Assembly: GCA_003612485.1 (NCBI GenBank)
Contig: RAZA01000014.1
Location: 50,649-114,648, forward strand
From: a bacterium D16-50
GTDB lineage: Bacteria > Bacillota > Clostridia > Lachnospirales > Lachnospiraceae
Direction of reading: 5' to 3'
Length of the DNA stretch: 64,000 nt
Shown here: one piece after another, positions 1 to 7,357 of the stretch
Numbering within the stretch: the stretch's first letter is position 1
Layout: every line of letters begins with the position of its first letter
The notes under the pieces: generated by a model
What the model was told of the DNA's origin: nothing
What the model saw: only the letters and a program-made list of their open reading frames with translations
The model's database searches: none
Program-made: the position numbers and the translations under genes

Positions 1-1
1 G

Positions 2-373
2 TTCACCGCCATGTTTCTTTTTCCGGTGCTGGCCAAGTTCGAGAACACTGTGCTGAATACCATCAAGAATGCTTTTATCATCGGCATCGCGCAGCTGCCC
101 AAAACAATTCTCATGATGGTGCTTTTTGCGATTCCGCCGCTGCTGTTCATATATCTGCCCCAGATCATCCCCATTGTGTTCTTGTTCGGGCTCTCCGTGC
201 CGGCATGGGTTTCCGCGAAGCTCTACAGCAAGTTTTTCCGTAAGCTGGAGGATAAGATAGCGGAGGCCAACCCGTCCGAGACGACGGAGGATGAAGGCGA
301 GAAGGGTGAAGACGAAAGGATATTCAAGGATGAGCTTGATCCTGGACTGCAGGATGATCCACATATCAGCTGA
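2..373 (+). CDS. YesL-like (DUF624) membrane protein, 3' fragment
   Basis: This is the C-terminal part of a gene that starts before the window; the frame is open from base 2. The visible 124 residues begin with a segment (PVLAKFENT) typical of the YesL/DUF624 family. Two hydrophobic helices follow, then an acidic, charged tail that ends in a stop at 373. YesL-type proteins are small integral membrane proteins of unknown role, usually found beside sugar ABC transporters and sugar regulators. That fits the MsmK-type ATPase that follows. The acidic tail (many Glu and Asp, residues about 88-120 of the fragment) is probably cytoplasmic. The family call rests on a short region. Confidence 0.65.
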   Translation, partial: FTAMFLFPVLAKFENTVLNTIKNAFIIGIAQLPKTILMMVLFAIPPLLFIYLPQIIPIVFLFGLSVPAWVSAKLYSKFFRKLEDKIAEANPSETTEDEGEKGEDERIFKDELDPGLQDDPHIS

Positions 374-497
374 TATTTGTCTACTTTGCATAAGAAAAAA
401 AGTTTAGTTTTATATAAAATGACGATAACATTAAAAAATGACAAATTATATAAGCATTTTTAACAATCAGGGTTAAAATCTTTGTGAAATAGTAGTA

Positions 498-526
498 TGG
501 AAAAAAAAAGGCATTTTCGTTATACT
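498..526 (+). promoter_or_regulatory. Candidate promoter of msmK
   Basis: A TATACT hexamer at 521-526 lies about 80 bases before the msmK start in an AT-rich gap. The -35 position (TGGAAA at 498-503, 17-base spacer) is weak. The rest of the 374-606 gap shows no gene. Confidence 0.4.
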
Positions 527-606
527 AAACTCAGTGGGACGGTGCTTGGGCATCGAAAAAACTAAAGACAATAAACCATGTTAAATTTGAAAGGAGTTTT
601 CTTATT

Positions 607-1722
607 ATGGCAAGTTTATCTTTAAAGAACATCTGCAAGGTGTATCCCAACGGTTTTGAGGCAGTTAAGGATTTCAATCTGCAGATCGCAGACAAAGAGT
701 TCATTATCTTCGTAGGACCTTCTGGATGCGGTAAGTCTACCACGCTTCGTATGATCGCAGGTCTGGAGGACATTTCTTCCGGCGAGCTGAAGATCGGTGA
801 TAGGGTTGTGAACGATGTTGAGCCCAAGGATCGTGATATCGCAATGGTATTCCAGAACTACGCTCTGTATCCTCATATGTCCGTGTACGATAATATGGCA
901 TTTGGTCTGAAGCTGAGGAAGGTTCCCAAGGATCAGATCGACAAGATGGTTAAGGAAGCAGCTAAGATCCTTGACCTGACCCCTCTCCTTGACCGTAAGC
1001 CGAAGGCTCTGTCCGGCGGTCAGAGACAGCGTGTTGCCATGGGCCGTGCAATCGTTCGTAATCCTAAGGTATTCCTTATGGATGAGCCTCTTTCCAACTT
1101 GGATGCAAAGCTGCGTGTGCAGATGCGTATTGAGATTGCGAAGCTGCATCAGAGACTGGGCACCACCATCATCTACGTTACCCATGACCAGACAGAGGCT
1201 ATGACCCTTGGTACGAGAATCGTCGTTATGAAGGACGGCGTTATCCAGCAGGTTGACACGCCTCAGAATCTGTATGAGAAGCCCACCAATCTGTTCGTGG
1301 CAGGATTCATGGGATCTCCTCAGATGAACTTCCTGGATGCCACCGTGAAGGTTACCGGCGACAAGGCCAGCCTTGAGATTGAAGGACATAGCATTCCTCT
1401 GACCCCTGAGAAAGCAAAGAAGGTTATCGCAGGCGGTTATGACGGCAAGGTTGTTACATTTGGTATCCGTCCCGAGGACGTGTACGATTCCGAAGAGTTT
1501 GTGGCGAAGAGCGATCCGAAGGCAGTGTTCGAGTCTTCTGTAAGAGTTTACGAGCTGCTTGGTGCGGAAGTGTTCTTGTACTTTGATCTGGGACAGTTCC
1601 CTCTTACCGCAAGAGTTGCGCCCAGCACCACCGCAAGACCTGGCGACACCATCAAGTTTGCGTTCGATATCGAGAAGATTCATGTATTCGACAAGGAGAC
1701 GGAGCAGATCGTTACCAACTAA
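607..1722 (+). CDS. msmK: Sugar ABC transporter ATP-binding protein, MsmK/UgpC type
   Basis: This 371-residue cytoplasmic ATPase powers carbohydrate ABC importers of the CUT1 class; in Firmicutes one such ATPase often serves several transporters. Visible motifs are Walker A GPSGCGKST (37-45), the Q-loop in VFQNYALYP, signature LSGGQ (135-139), Walker B ending in D159-E160, and the H-loop His193. A C-terminal TOBE/regulatory domain covers about residues 235-371. Length is normal. An AAAGGAG site precedes the ATG by the usual distance. No permease or binding-protein genes are adjacent, which fits a shared ATPase. Codon choice is noticeably restricted, as in highly expressed genes. The gene ends in a clear intrinsic terminator. 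Confidence 0.93.
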   Translation: MASLSLKNICKVYPNGFEAVKDFNLQIADKEFIIFVGPSGCGKSTTLRMIAGLEDISSGELKIGDRVVNDVEPKDRDIAMVFQNYALYPHMSVYDNMAFGLKLRKVPKDQIDKMVKEAAKILDLTPLLDRKPKALSGGQRQRVAMGRAIVRNPKVFLMDEPLSNLDAKLRVQMRIEIAKLHQRLGTTIIYVTHDQTEAMTLGTRIVVMKDGVIQQVDTPQNLYEKPTNLFVAGFMGSPQMNFLDATVKVTGDKASLEIEGHSIPLTPEKAKKVIAGGYDGKVVTFGIRPEDVYDSEEFVAKSDPKAVFESSVRVYELLGAEVFLYFDLGQFPLTARVAPSTTARPGDTIKFAFDIEKIHVFDKETEQIVTN

Positions 1723-1782
1723 TCCGATAGGAAATGCGCTTTGCGAACTTTCTATATAGCATGAAATAAGATGGATTGAGAG

Positions 1783-1810
1783 GGGGTGCTGAAAATTGGC
1801 ACCCCTTTTT
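1783..1810 (+). terminator. Intrinsic terminator after msmK
   Basis: The stem GGGGTGC (1783-1789) pairs with GCACCCC (1799-1805) and is followed by TTTTT (1806-1810). A GTG at 1786 could be mistaken for the start of the next gene, but it lies inside this stem. Confidence 0.85.
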
Positions 1811-1854
1811 CACATTATGGCAGGCAATATCAGAAAAGAGATGAGGAAGAGAGA

Positions 1855-2943
1855 ATGATTTCAAGCCAGACAATTCAGACCAGCATTGATGAACTGAAGG
1901 CAATCACCAAGGTGGACTTGTGCGTATGTGACTTATCGGGTTCCTTGGTGGCATCTACAACGGGGCAGTTGGACCTTTCTGCAGATTTGATCACAGGATT
2001 CGCGGGCTCTCCTGCGGACAGTCAGGTGATTGGCATACATCATCTGCTGAAGATCATGGATGAAGGGGAGCTTCTGTACATTTTGGTGGCGAAGGGACTG
2101 AGTGAGGATGTATACATGGTGGGAAAGATCGCCGTATCTCAGCTGCAGAATCTCATCATCGCATACAAAGAAAGGTTTGATAGGAACAATTTCTTCCAGA
2201 ACCTGCTGCTGGACAACTTGCTGCTGGTGGATATCTATAATAGGGCGAAGAAGCTCCATATAGAAGCTTCCGTGCCCAGAACGGTATTTCTTGTGGAGAC
2301 CCAGATGGAGAAGGACGGCATCGTAGCTGAGCTTTTGAAGGGAATGTTTTCCTCCCATTTCGGGGACTATATTACGGCAGTTGACGAAAGCAACATCATC
2401 TTGATCAAGGCTCTGGAGCCGGAATACACGGATGAATCATTGATGACTCTGGCAGAGACCATCGTGGCCATGATGAACACGGAGGCCATGCTGAACGTGC
2501 GGGTATCTTTCGGAACGGTGGTGCAGGAGCTGAAGGATGTGTCGAAATCCTACAAGGAGGCCAAGATGGCTCTGGACGTGGGGAAGATATTTTATGCGGA
2601 GAAGAATACTATCGCATACAGTACTCTCGGCATAGGAAGGCTGATCTATCAGCTTCCCGTGAATCTGTGCAGGCTTTTCATCGACGAGATTTTCGGGGAG
2701 AATGTCCCGTACAATCTGGACGAGGAGACCCTGACTACGATCAACAAATTCTTTGAGAACAATCTGAATGTCTCTGAGACCTCCAGACAGCTGTTTGTGC
2801 ATAGGAACACCTTGGTATACCGCATAGAAAAGATCCAGAAGAGCACCGGGCTGGACCTGCGCAATTTTGATGATGCGCTGACCTTTAAAATCGCTCTGAT
2901 GGTGGTGAACTATATGAGGTATAGGGACAGCATGGATTATTGA
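1855..2943 (+). CDS. CdaR/PucR-type transcriptional regulator
   Basis: This 362-residue protein resembles regulators of the CdaR/PucR group, which sense sugar acids or other carbon signals. An N-terminal sensor-like region (KVDLCVCDLSGSLVAS near residues 18-33) is followed by a GGDEF-like middle domain. A C-terminal PucR-type helix-turn-helix (NVSETSRQLFVHRNTLVYR, near 305-325) should bind DNA. The ATG at 1855 was chosen because it has a GAGGAAGAGAG site upstream, and the earlier in-frame GTG falls inside the msmK terminator stem. Its position behind msmK suggests control of carbohydrate uptake, which is inference. Confidence 0.82.
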   Translation: MISSQTIQTSIDELKAITKVDLCVCDLSGSLVASTTGQLDLSADLITGFAGSPADSQVIGIHHLLKIMDEGELLYILVAKGLSEDVYMVGKIAVSQLQNLIIAYKERFDRNNFFQNLLLDNLLLVDIYNRAKKLHIEASVPRTVFLVETQMEKDGIVAELLKGMFSSHFGDYITAVDESNIILIKALEPEYTDESLMTLAETIVAMMNTEAMLNVRVSFGTVVQELKDVSKSYKEAKMALDVGKIFYAEKNTIAYSTLGIGRLIYQLPVNLCRLFIDEIFGENVPYNLDEETLTTINKFFENNLNVSETSRQLFVHRNTLVYRIEKIQKSTGLDLRNFDDALTFKIALMVVNYMRYRDSMDY

Positions 2944-3068
2944 TTTCTGAAGGATTATGGATTCTTTTGGGCCTTGCCCTGCAGAAATAGAAAGACATAT
3001 TGCATAAGTGAGACAACCTCCTGAATATACTTAGGTAAAATCCATAAGTGTTTTCAGGAGGAATTTTT

Positions 3069-4664
3069 ATGCTCTATGATAGAAGGATAAAATATCTTGA
3101 TTATTACGAACATGGGGAGCGCGTCAGGGGGGCCGGGTTCGTGAAGCTGGAGGTCAGAAACGGGTGTCTGCGAATGGAGCTGTCTGTGACGGGGCTGCAC
3201 CCCACTGACGTTTTTGAGCGGGATATATTGCTCTGCGGGGAAAAGGAAGATGGTGTTCTGGGAAAAATCATGATTTCGGCAGGGCGGGGTGAATTCCGTC
3301 AGTCGTATGACGATCTGGACCGTATCGGAAGAACCGGGATGGGATACGGACAAACGAAAGGGCTCAGGATACCCTTGGGAGCCGGGAGAGAGATTTCCTG
3401 CAGCTGGGAGCAGAGGGCTGATTGGGCCAAAAGGGCTGGGGGGAACGGTAAGGTAGCCGGAAGGGCGGGAACGGAAGGGCAAGAAAAAATAGGAGGAAGC
3501 GGGAGAGCAAGGTTCGAGACGGAGAGAAAAGCAGAAGGGATTGAAAGGACGGAGACAGAGAGAAGGGCAGAGGGGATTGGGAGGACGGAGACGGAGAGAA
3601 AAGCAGAAGGGATTGGAAGGACGGAGACAGAGAGAAGGGCAGAAGGAACAAGAAGAACAGAAGGAATAGGAAGAACAAGAGAAAACACAAGGGCTGAGGC
3701 TCAGGGAACAATGGAAGGGATTAGGGGGACGGAAGCAGCGAGATGGGATGGAGGAATTGGAAGGGTTCAGACAGAGAGAAGGACGGAGGGAATCAAAAGA
3801 GCGCAAGGGATAGAAGGAAACGCAAGGGTTCAGGGAACAACGGAAGGGATTAGGGGGACGGAAGCAGCGAGATGGGATGAGGAGATTGGAAGGGCTGAGA
3901 CAGAGAGAAGGACAGAAGGAACCGGAAGAGCGGAAGAGACAAGAAGAATAGGGGGAAGCGCAAGGACCGAGACAGAGAGAAGGGCGGAAGGAACAAGAAG
4001 GACGGAAGGGATGGGAAAAATAGGGGGAAGCGCAAGGTCTGAAAGGGAGAGATGGGCAGAAGGAACCGGAAGAGCGGAAGAGACAAGAAAAATAGGGGGA
4101 AGCGCAAGGTCTGAAAGGGAGAGATGGGCAGAAGAGTCAGAAGGGACGGAGGCGAGGACGTTCTCCCCTGCAGACGAACTAGGGAATGGAGAATCAGGAA
4201 GGCAGAGGGGATGGCCAGAGCAGGGGGAAGCTGTTTTGAGAGAAGGGGAGGGGAGCATGAAGGAACCCCGGAAGAGCAGGAAAGCCTCTCGGGAGGAGAA
4301 ACCTACGCAGCTGATGGAGGACAAGTGGCAGCAATTATACGCCATCTATCCCCATATACATCCCTTTAATGACGACAGAGAGTATATTTCCATACGGCCT
4401 GCGGACTTTGTAGTGTTCCCGGCAGAATCCTACAAGGCGGCCAACAACAGTTTTCTTCTCCATGGATATTACAATTACAGCCATTTGATCTTGACGAGGG
4501 TGGAGAGAAAGGGAGAGCTTCGCTATTACATAGGAGTGCCCGGAAACTACTATGAGCGGGAGAAGCAGGTTGCCATTATGTTTGGGTTTGAGAGTTTTGA
4601 ATGTGCGGAAGAGCCTGCGCAGGCAGGGGATTTTGGATATTATATGATGCGGACAGAACTTTAG
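3069..4664 (+). CDS. DUF6128-like protein with long Arg/Glu repeat insert
   Basis: This 531-residue protein has two conserved-looking ends joined by a very unusual middle. The N-terminal about 110 residues (starting MLYDRRIKYLDYYEHG) and the C-terminal about 115 residues (NNSFLLHGYYNYSHLIL, IGVPGNYYEREK) resemble proteins I associate with DUF6128, a Lachnospiraceae family of unknown function. Residues about 150-360 are low-complexity Glu, Arg, Gly and Thr, built from 12-residue units such as ETERRAEGIGRT. The segment should be disordered and highly charged. The ATG at 3069 was chosen for its AGGAGG at 3056-3061. No membrane segment or signal peptide is seen. Function is unknown. Confidence 0.75.
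   Translation: MLYDRRIKYLDYYEHGERVRGAGFVKLEVRNGCLRMELSVTGLHPTDVFERDILLCGEKEDGVLGKIMISAGRGEFRQSYDDLDRIGRTGMGYGQTKGLRIPLGAGREISCSWEQRADWAKRAGGNGKVAGRAGTEGQEKIGGSGRARFETERKAEGIERTETERRAEGIGRTETERKAEGIGRTETERRAEGTRRTEGIGRTRENTRAEAQGTMEGIRGTEAARWDGGIGRVQTERRTEGIKRAQGIEGNARVQGTTEGIRGTEAARWDEEIGRAETERRTEGTGRAEETRRIGGSARTETERRAEGTRRTEGMGKIGGSARSERERWAEGTGRAEETRKIGGSARSERERWAEESEGTEARTFSPADELGNGESGRQRGWPEQGEAVLREGEGSMKEPRKSRKASREEKPTQLMEDKWQQLYAIYPHIHPFNDDREYISIRPADFVVFPAESYKAANNSFLLHGYYNYSHLILTRVERKGELRYYIGVPGNYYEREKQVAIMFGFESFECAEEPAQAGDFGYYMMRTEL
3516..4140 (+). repeat. In-frame 36-bp minisatellite and longer derived repeats
   Basis: Four adjacent 36-base units (3516-3551, 3552-3587, 3588-3623, 3624-3659) encode variants of ETERRAEGIGRT. 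Farther on, two larger units of about 30 residues (around 3710-3800 and 3838-3930, sharing GIRGTEAARWD) and two more (sharing IGGSARSERERWAE, around 4020-4130) repeat again. All repeats keep the reading frame. The DNA is almost pure purine on the + strand. Confidence 0.9.
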
Positions 4665-4692
4665 CCATATAGAGCAGGCAAATGCCAAGGTT

Positions 4693-5616
4693 TCATAGGC
4701 CCTTTCCGTCAAAGGCCGGAATAAAGCTTTCCGCCGCCGTGCCGCCCTCCTGCATGTAACCGTTTTCTATGCCTATTTTGTCTGCGAATGTCAGGATTTT
4801 TTCATATTCTTCAGGGGTTATCCGGCGATCCAGATCAGGAATCTTGGCAGTGTGCCTTAATGGAGTGTATTGGTTCATGATGCTGACATATATGTCATTT
4901 CCGTAAGTGCAGTGAAGATAGCGCAGGATTTTTTTGGAATCACCCCCTTGGCCGGGGAGCAGAAGATGGCGGACGATAAGACCCTTCTGCATGAGTCCCG
5001 TATCGGGGTCTATGATAGGAGCCCCTGTCTGCCGGAACATTTCGGCAATTGCGGCGCAAGCTCTTTTAAAATAATCCGCCGCTTTGGAATATTGGGCGGA
5101 GAGCTGGGGGGAATAATATTTCAAATCGGGGAGATAGATATCAACCAAGCCTTCTAACAGACGAAGAGATGAGACCTCTTCGTAGCCTGAGCTGTTATAT
5201 ACAATGGGGATGTTCAAGCCTTGATTCTTTGCCTGGATGAGGGCAAGGCATACCAGAGGCAGAAAATGACAAGCGGTGACAAGGTTGATGTTGGCGGCTC
5301 CCTTTTCCTGCAGCTCAAGAAAAATCTGGGCCAGCCGATGGACGGACAAGCTCTGCCCCATATTTCTGACAGATATGTCATAATTTTGGCAGAACACGCA
5401 CTGCAGGCTGCAGCCGGAGAAAAAGACGGCGCCTGAACCGCAGCTGCCGGATATGCAGGGTTCCTCCCAGAAATGCAAGGCTGCCCGGGCGGCCGTCAGT
5501 TCTGCCCCTTGTCCGCAGAAGCCCTTCTCACCGGCCATGCGGTTCACCCGGCAGCCGCGGGGACAGAGGGTGCAGCTGCGCATCAGTTCTTCAGCTTTTT
5601 CGTAAGTCATGCCCAT
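4693..5616 (-). CDS. PflX-like radical SAM protein
   Basis: This 307-residue enzyme belongs to the radical SAM superfamily and resembles the PflX/COG1313 group, related to pyruvate formate-lyase activases but with unknown substrates. The cluster motif CSLQCVFC (CxxxCxxC) lies after GAVFFSG. An N-terminal Cys set (CTLCPRGCRVN, then GFCGQG) is typical of the group. The start at 5616 has GGAGA at the right distance. A longer frame reading back to 6051 is open only because it crosses the SRP RNA gene. It probably reads out from the SRP RNA region or a weak promoter near 5640. Its partner protein is not evident. Confidence 0.82.
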   Translation of the reverse strand: MGMTYEKAEELMRSCTLCPRGCRVNRMAGEKGFCGQGAELTAARAALHFWEEPCISGSCGSGAVFFSGCSLQCVFCQNYDISVRNMGQSLSVHRLAQIFLELQEKGAANINLVTACHFLPLVCLALIQAKNQGLNIPIVYNSSGYEEVSSLRLLEGLVDIYLPDLKYYSPQLSAQYSKAADYFKRACAAIAEMFRQTGAPIIDPDTGLMQKGLIVRHLLLPGQGGDSKKILRYLHCTYGNDIYVSIMNQYTPLRHTAKIPDLDRRITPEEYEKILTFADKIGIENGYMQEGGTAAESFIPAFDGKGL

Positions 5617-5700
5617 AAAGGTCTCCAATGTTCGGAATACGTCCGAAAGTTTTTTCGGCGCCTGCCTATTCCGTGAGAAAGGATAAGGTAAAAATAAGAT

Positions 5701-5860
5701 GCCGCACATCCCAGAACTCGGATACAGCTCCATCCGGCTGCCTTGCGGCACATGAGAGGTTCCGTTTAGTGCTGCTTTGTTCCCAACCTGACACGGTTCA
5801 CGGATTCCCATTGCGCAAGACCGAACTTCACCGCTGCACGAAATTCTGAAAATGTACGGC
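5701..5860 (-). ncRNA. ffs: Signal recognition particle RNA (small bacterial type)
   Basis: Read on the minus strand, this stretch has the hallmark SRP core GTCAGGTTGGGAACAAAGC followed by AGCACTAAACGG, then CATGTGCCGCAAGGCAGCC. The ends pair: GCCGTACAT at the 5' end and ATGTGCGGC at the 3' end close the long helix, with CAGAA and TTCTG pairing next to them. A run of five T (about 5694-5690) follows on the minus strand. The RNA binds Ffh to target membrane proteins co-translationally. The ends are estimated from the promoter, the closing helix and the T-run. Confidence 0.92.
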
Positions 5861-5866
5861 TTTATC

Positions 5867-5895
5867 AGTGTATCCGTTTCTGAGTGTTTTGTCAA
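5867..5895 (-). promoter_or_regulatory. Promoter of the SRP RNA gene
   Basis: On the minus strand TTGACA (5895-5890) and TACACT (5872-5867) are 17 bases apart, placing the transcript start near 5860, where the closing helix of the SRP RNA begins. Confidence 0.85.
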
Positions 5896-6080
5896 GGATT
5901 TCCCGTGTTTTAGCCCGCTTTTAATAAAAATTTCATTTTGTAATGCTTTATTTTTCTGCTTCTTGCGTTTCTTGCCGGTGCTTTCAGAGACGGTCGTTGA
6001 CAGTCTGCTTACATTCGGGCATAATGTCATCAGAAACACCGCCGGAAGCACCGAGGCGGACTGGAAACGGAGGAGCAGCT

Positions 6081-6254
6081 ATGAATAATTGTGACGCATG
6101 TGTCAATTATGTTTATGATGATGAATATGAATGTTATTGCTGTCTGGTGAATCTGGATGAAGATGAGATGTACCGTTTTTTGTCGGGAACTCAGCAGGCC
6201 TGCCCATATTTTCGGCTGGATGATGAATACGGAGTAGTGCGGCATCAAAATTGA
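6081..6254 (+). CDS. DUF6472 family small protein
   Basis: This 57-residue acidic protein begins MNNCDACVNYVYDDEYECYC and continues with LDEDEMYRFLSG and CPYF. This is the pattern of the DUF6472 family of Lachnospiraceae and related clostridia. The spaced Cys residues (C4, C7, then a CYCC cluster, then one before PYF) suggest a small metal- or Fe-S-binding protein; that is inference. The ATG has GGAGGAG at 6069-6075. It lies divergent to the PflX-like radical SAM gene on the other side of ffs. Function is unknown. Confidence 0.8.
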   Translation: MNNCDACVNYVYDDEYECYCCLVNLDEDEMYRFLSGTQQACPYFRLDDEYGVVRHQN

Positions 6255-6329
6255 AATGCATATTTTTTTGAAATGGGCGAACAATAACCTCGTACTGACA
6301 TGAAATGCAAAATGAAGGAGGTTACTCAT

Positions 6330-6521
6330 ATGGCAATGTCGAACATTTCCGAACTGGATCTACAGAATCTGCGTCATCTCATCGGCGGGTATGACACCAC
6401 CCACTGCAAGATGCAGGAGTACGCCAAGGCATCCACGGATTCTCAGGTGAAGCAGTTTTTTGAGAAAGGCGCCAAGTCCGCCATGGACAATAAGCAGCAG
6501 CTGATGAAGTTCCTGCAGTAG
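6330..6521 (+). CDS. Small coat-F-like hypothetical protein
   Basis: A 63-residue protein starting MAMSNISELDLQNLRHLIGG and ending in a charged helix. An AAGGAGG site decides the ATG at 6330; the in-frame ATG at 6300 has no site. It is likely helical throughout. It precedes a CotF-like gene by about 70 bases, and such pairs often belong to spore coat or ferritin-like helical families. The assignment to that group is from context and general pattern only. Confidence 0.65.
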   Translation: MAMSNISELDLQNLRHLIGGYDTTHCKMQEYAKASTDSQVKQFFEKGAKSAMDNKQQLMKFLQ

Positions 6522-6590
6522 GATATGTCATCCGGGAATGAAGGAACTATTGATTGAAGGTCCGCCGGAGGCGGGCGAGGAGGTATGAAT

Positions 6591-6851
6591 ATGCAGTTAC
6601 AAGAAAAGACCATGGTGGCGGACACTCTGGCAGGCATTAACGGCGAACTGGTGCGCTATGCGGAGATGATCGCCCAGTCCGAGAACAAGGAGCTGAAGCA
6701 GACGCTGAAACAGATGCGTAATGCCTGCGAGCAGTCTCAGGAGGAGCTTTACAATATCGCCAGAGAAAAATCTTATTATGTTCCGGCCAGCAAGGCTACG
6801 GCGGAAGAGGTGGCCCATGTGAAGGAGCTGTTCACCATGGGGACACTGTAA
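6591..6851 (+). CDS. CotF-like spore coat protein
   Basis: This 86-residue helical protein (MQLQEKTMVADTLAGINGEL, then LKQTLKQMRNACEQSQEELY, then KSYYVPASKA) fits the coat F domain: a short four-helix unit ending in a Tyr/Pro turn before a final helix. In Bacillus such proteins are assembled into the inner spore coat. The ATG at 6591 sits 7 bases after AGGAGG; the ATG at 6585 is too close. It is the second gene of a small pair and ends before a strong hairpin terminator. It probably carries a mother-cell promoter, but no sigma site could be assigned with confidence. Confidence 0.72.
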   Translation: MQLQEKTMVADTLAGINGELVRYAEMIAQSENKELKQTLKQMRNACEQSQEELYNIAREKSYYVPASKATAEEVAHVKELFTMGTL

Positions 6852-6952
6852 AGATTTTCTTGGAGGCGGCGCTGCGGAGCGCTTCCGAAGTAAGTCTGAA
6901 CAAGACAGTCTGACAGATTTTTCCTGCATAGGCAGGCAGAATGAAAAAGAGA

Positions 6953-6988
6953 AGAGGTGCGCCTTCTGAGGAAGGGCACCTCTTTTTG
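6953..6988. terminator. Bidirectional intrinsic terminator
   Basis: AGAGGTGC...CCTTC (6953-6966) pairs with GAAGGGCACCTCT (6971-6983). A T-run follows on the + strand, and A-rich sequence on the other side gives a T-rich tail on the minus strand. It sits between the CotF-like gene and the convergent dinB group. Confidence 0.85.
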
Positions 6989-7020
6989 CTAAAGGCATGG
7001 ATGACTTCTTTCAAGCGGCT

Positions 7021-7332
7021 TCACCGGAAATTCAGTACCCACCGCCCTTCTGTCTGGTAAAAAATCAGCCACGCCCGGATATTTCTGCCGTTTGCAGTCA
7101 GGGTGCAGTCATATTCTGTGGACGGTATCCCGGCATATCTCTTTTTCTGCCGGGAATGTACCATGATATCCCGAATGACTTGCAGCTCACCGTCTTCATT
7201 TACCAGTTTTATCATTAGGGGGATAATCTCCCCTTTGCTGCTGCACCAGCATTCACATGCGATTTCTTTCTGTATCCCCCGGACAATTCCGGCATCCTTA
7301 TTATTGGAATTTGCACCTATTCCGAATGCCAT
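7021..7332 (-). CDS. Hypothetical protein downstream of dinB
   Basis: This 103-residue protein starts MAFGIGANSNNKDAGIVRGI and has a beta-rich pattern ending RWVLNF. The ATG at 7332 has GGAGGCGAC upstream. It follows dinB on the same strand after 25 bases, so it is almost certainly in the same transcript and would share SOS control. No catalytic motif is evident and I do not recognise the family. Confidence 0.7.
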   Translation of the reverse strand: MAFGIGANSNNKDAGIVRGIQKEIACECWCSSKGEIIPLMIKLVNEDGELQVIRDIMVHSRQKKRYAGIPSTEYDCTLTANGRNIRAWLIFYQTEGRWVLNFR

Positions 7333-7357
7333 AAAGTCGCCTCCTTCCAAACACAAG

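Noticed and set aside
622..1683. Minus-strand frame of 353 codons opposite msmK
   Set aside because: Shadow caused by the restricted codon use of msmK.
1786..1854. GTG start for the CdaR-like gene
   Set aside because: It falls in the msmK terminator stem; the ATG at 1855 has a proper site.
3054..4345. Ser/Pro/Phe-rich minus-strand frames opposite the repeat region
   Set aside because: They arise from the purine-rich repeat read backward; the plus-strand frame has a ribosome site and conserved ends.
5617..6051. Long N-terminal extension of the PflX-like protein
   Set aside because: It would be translated from the SRP RNA gene; the start at 5616 has a ribosome site and matches the family.
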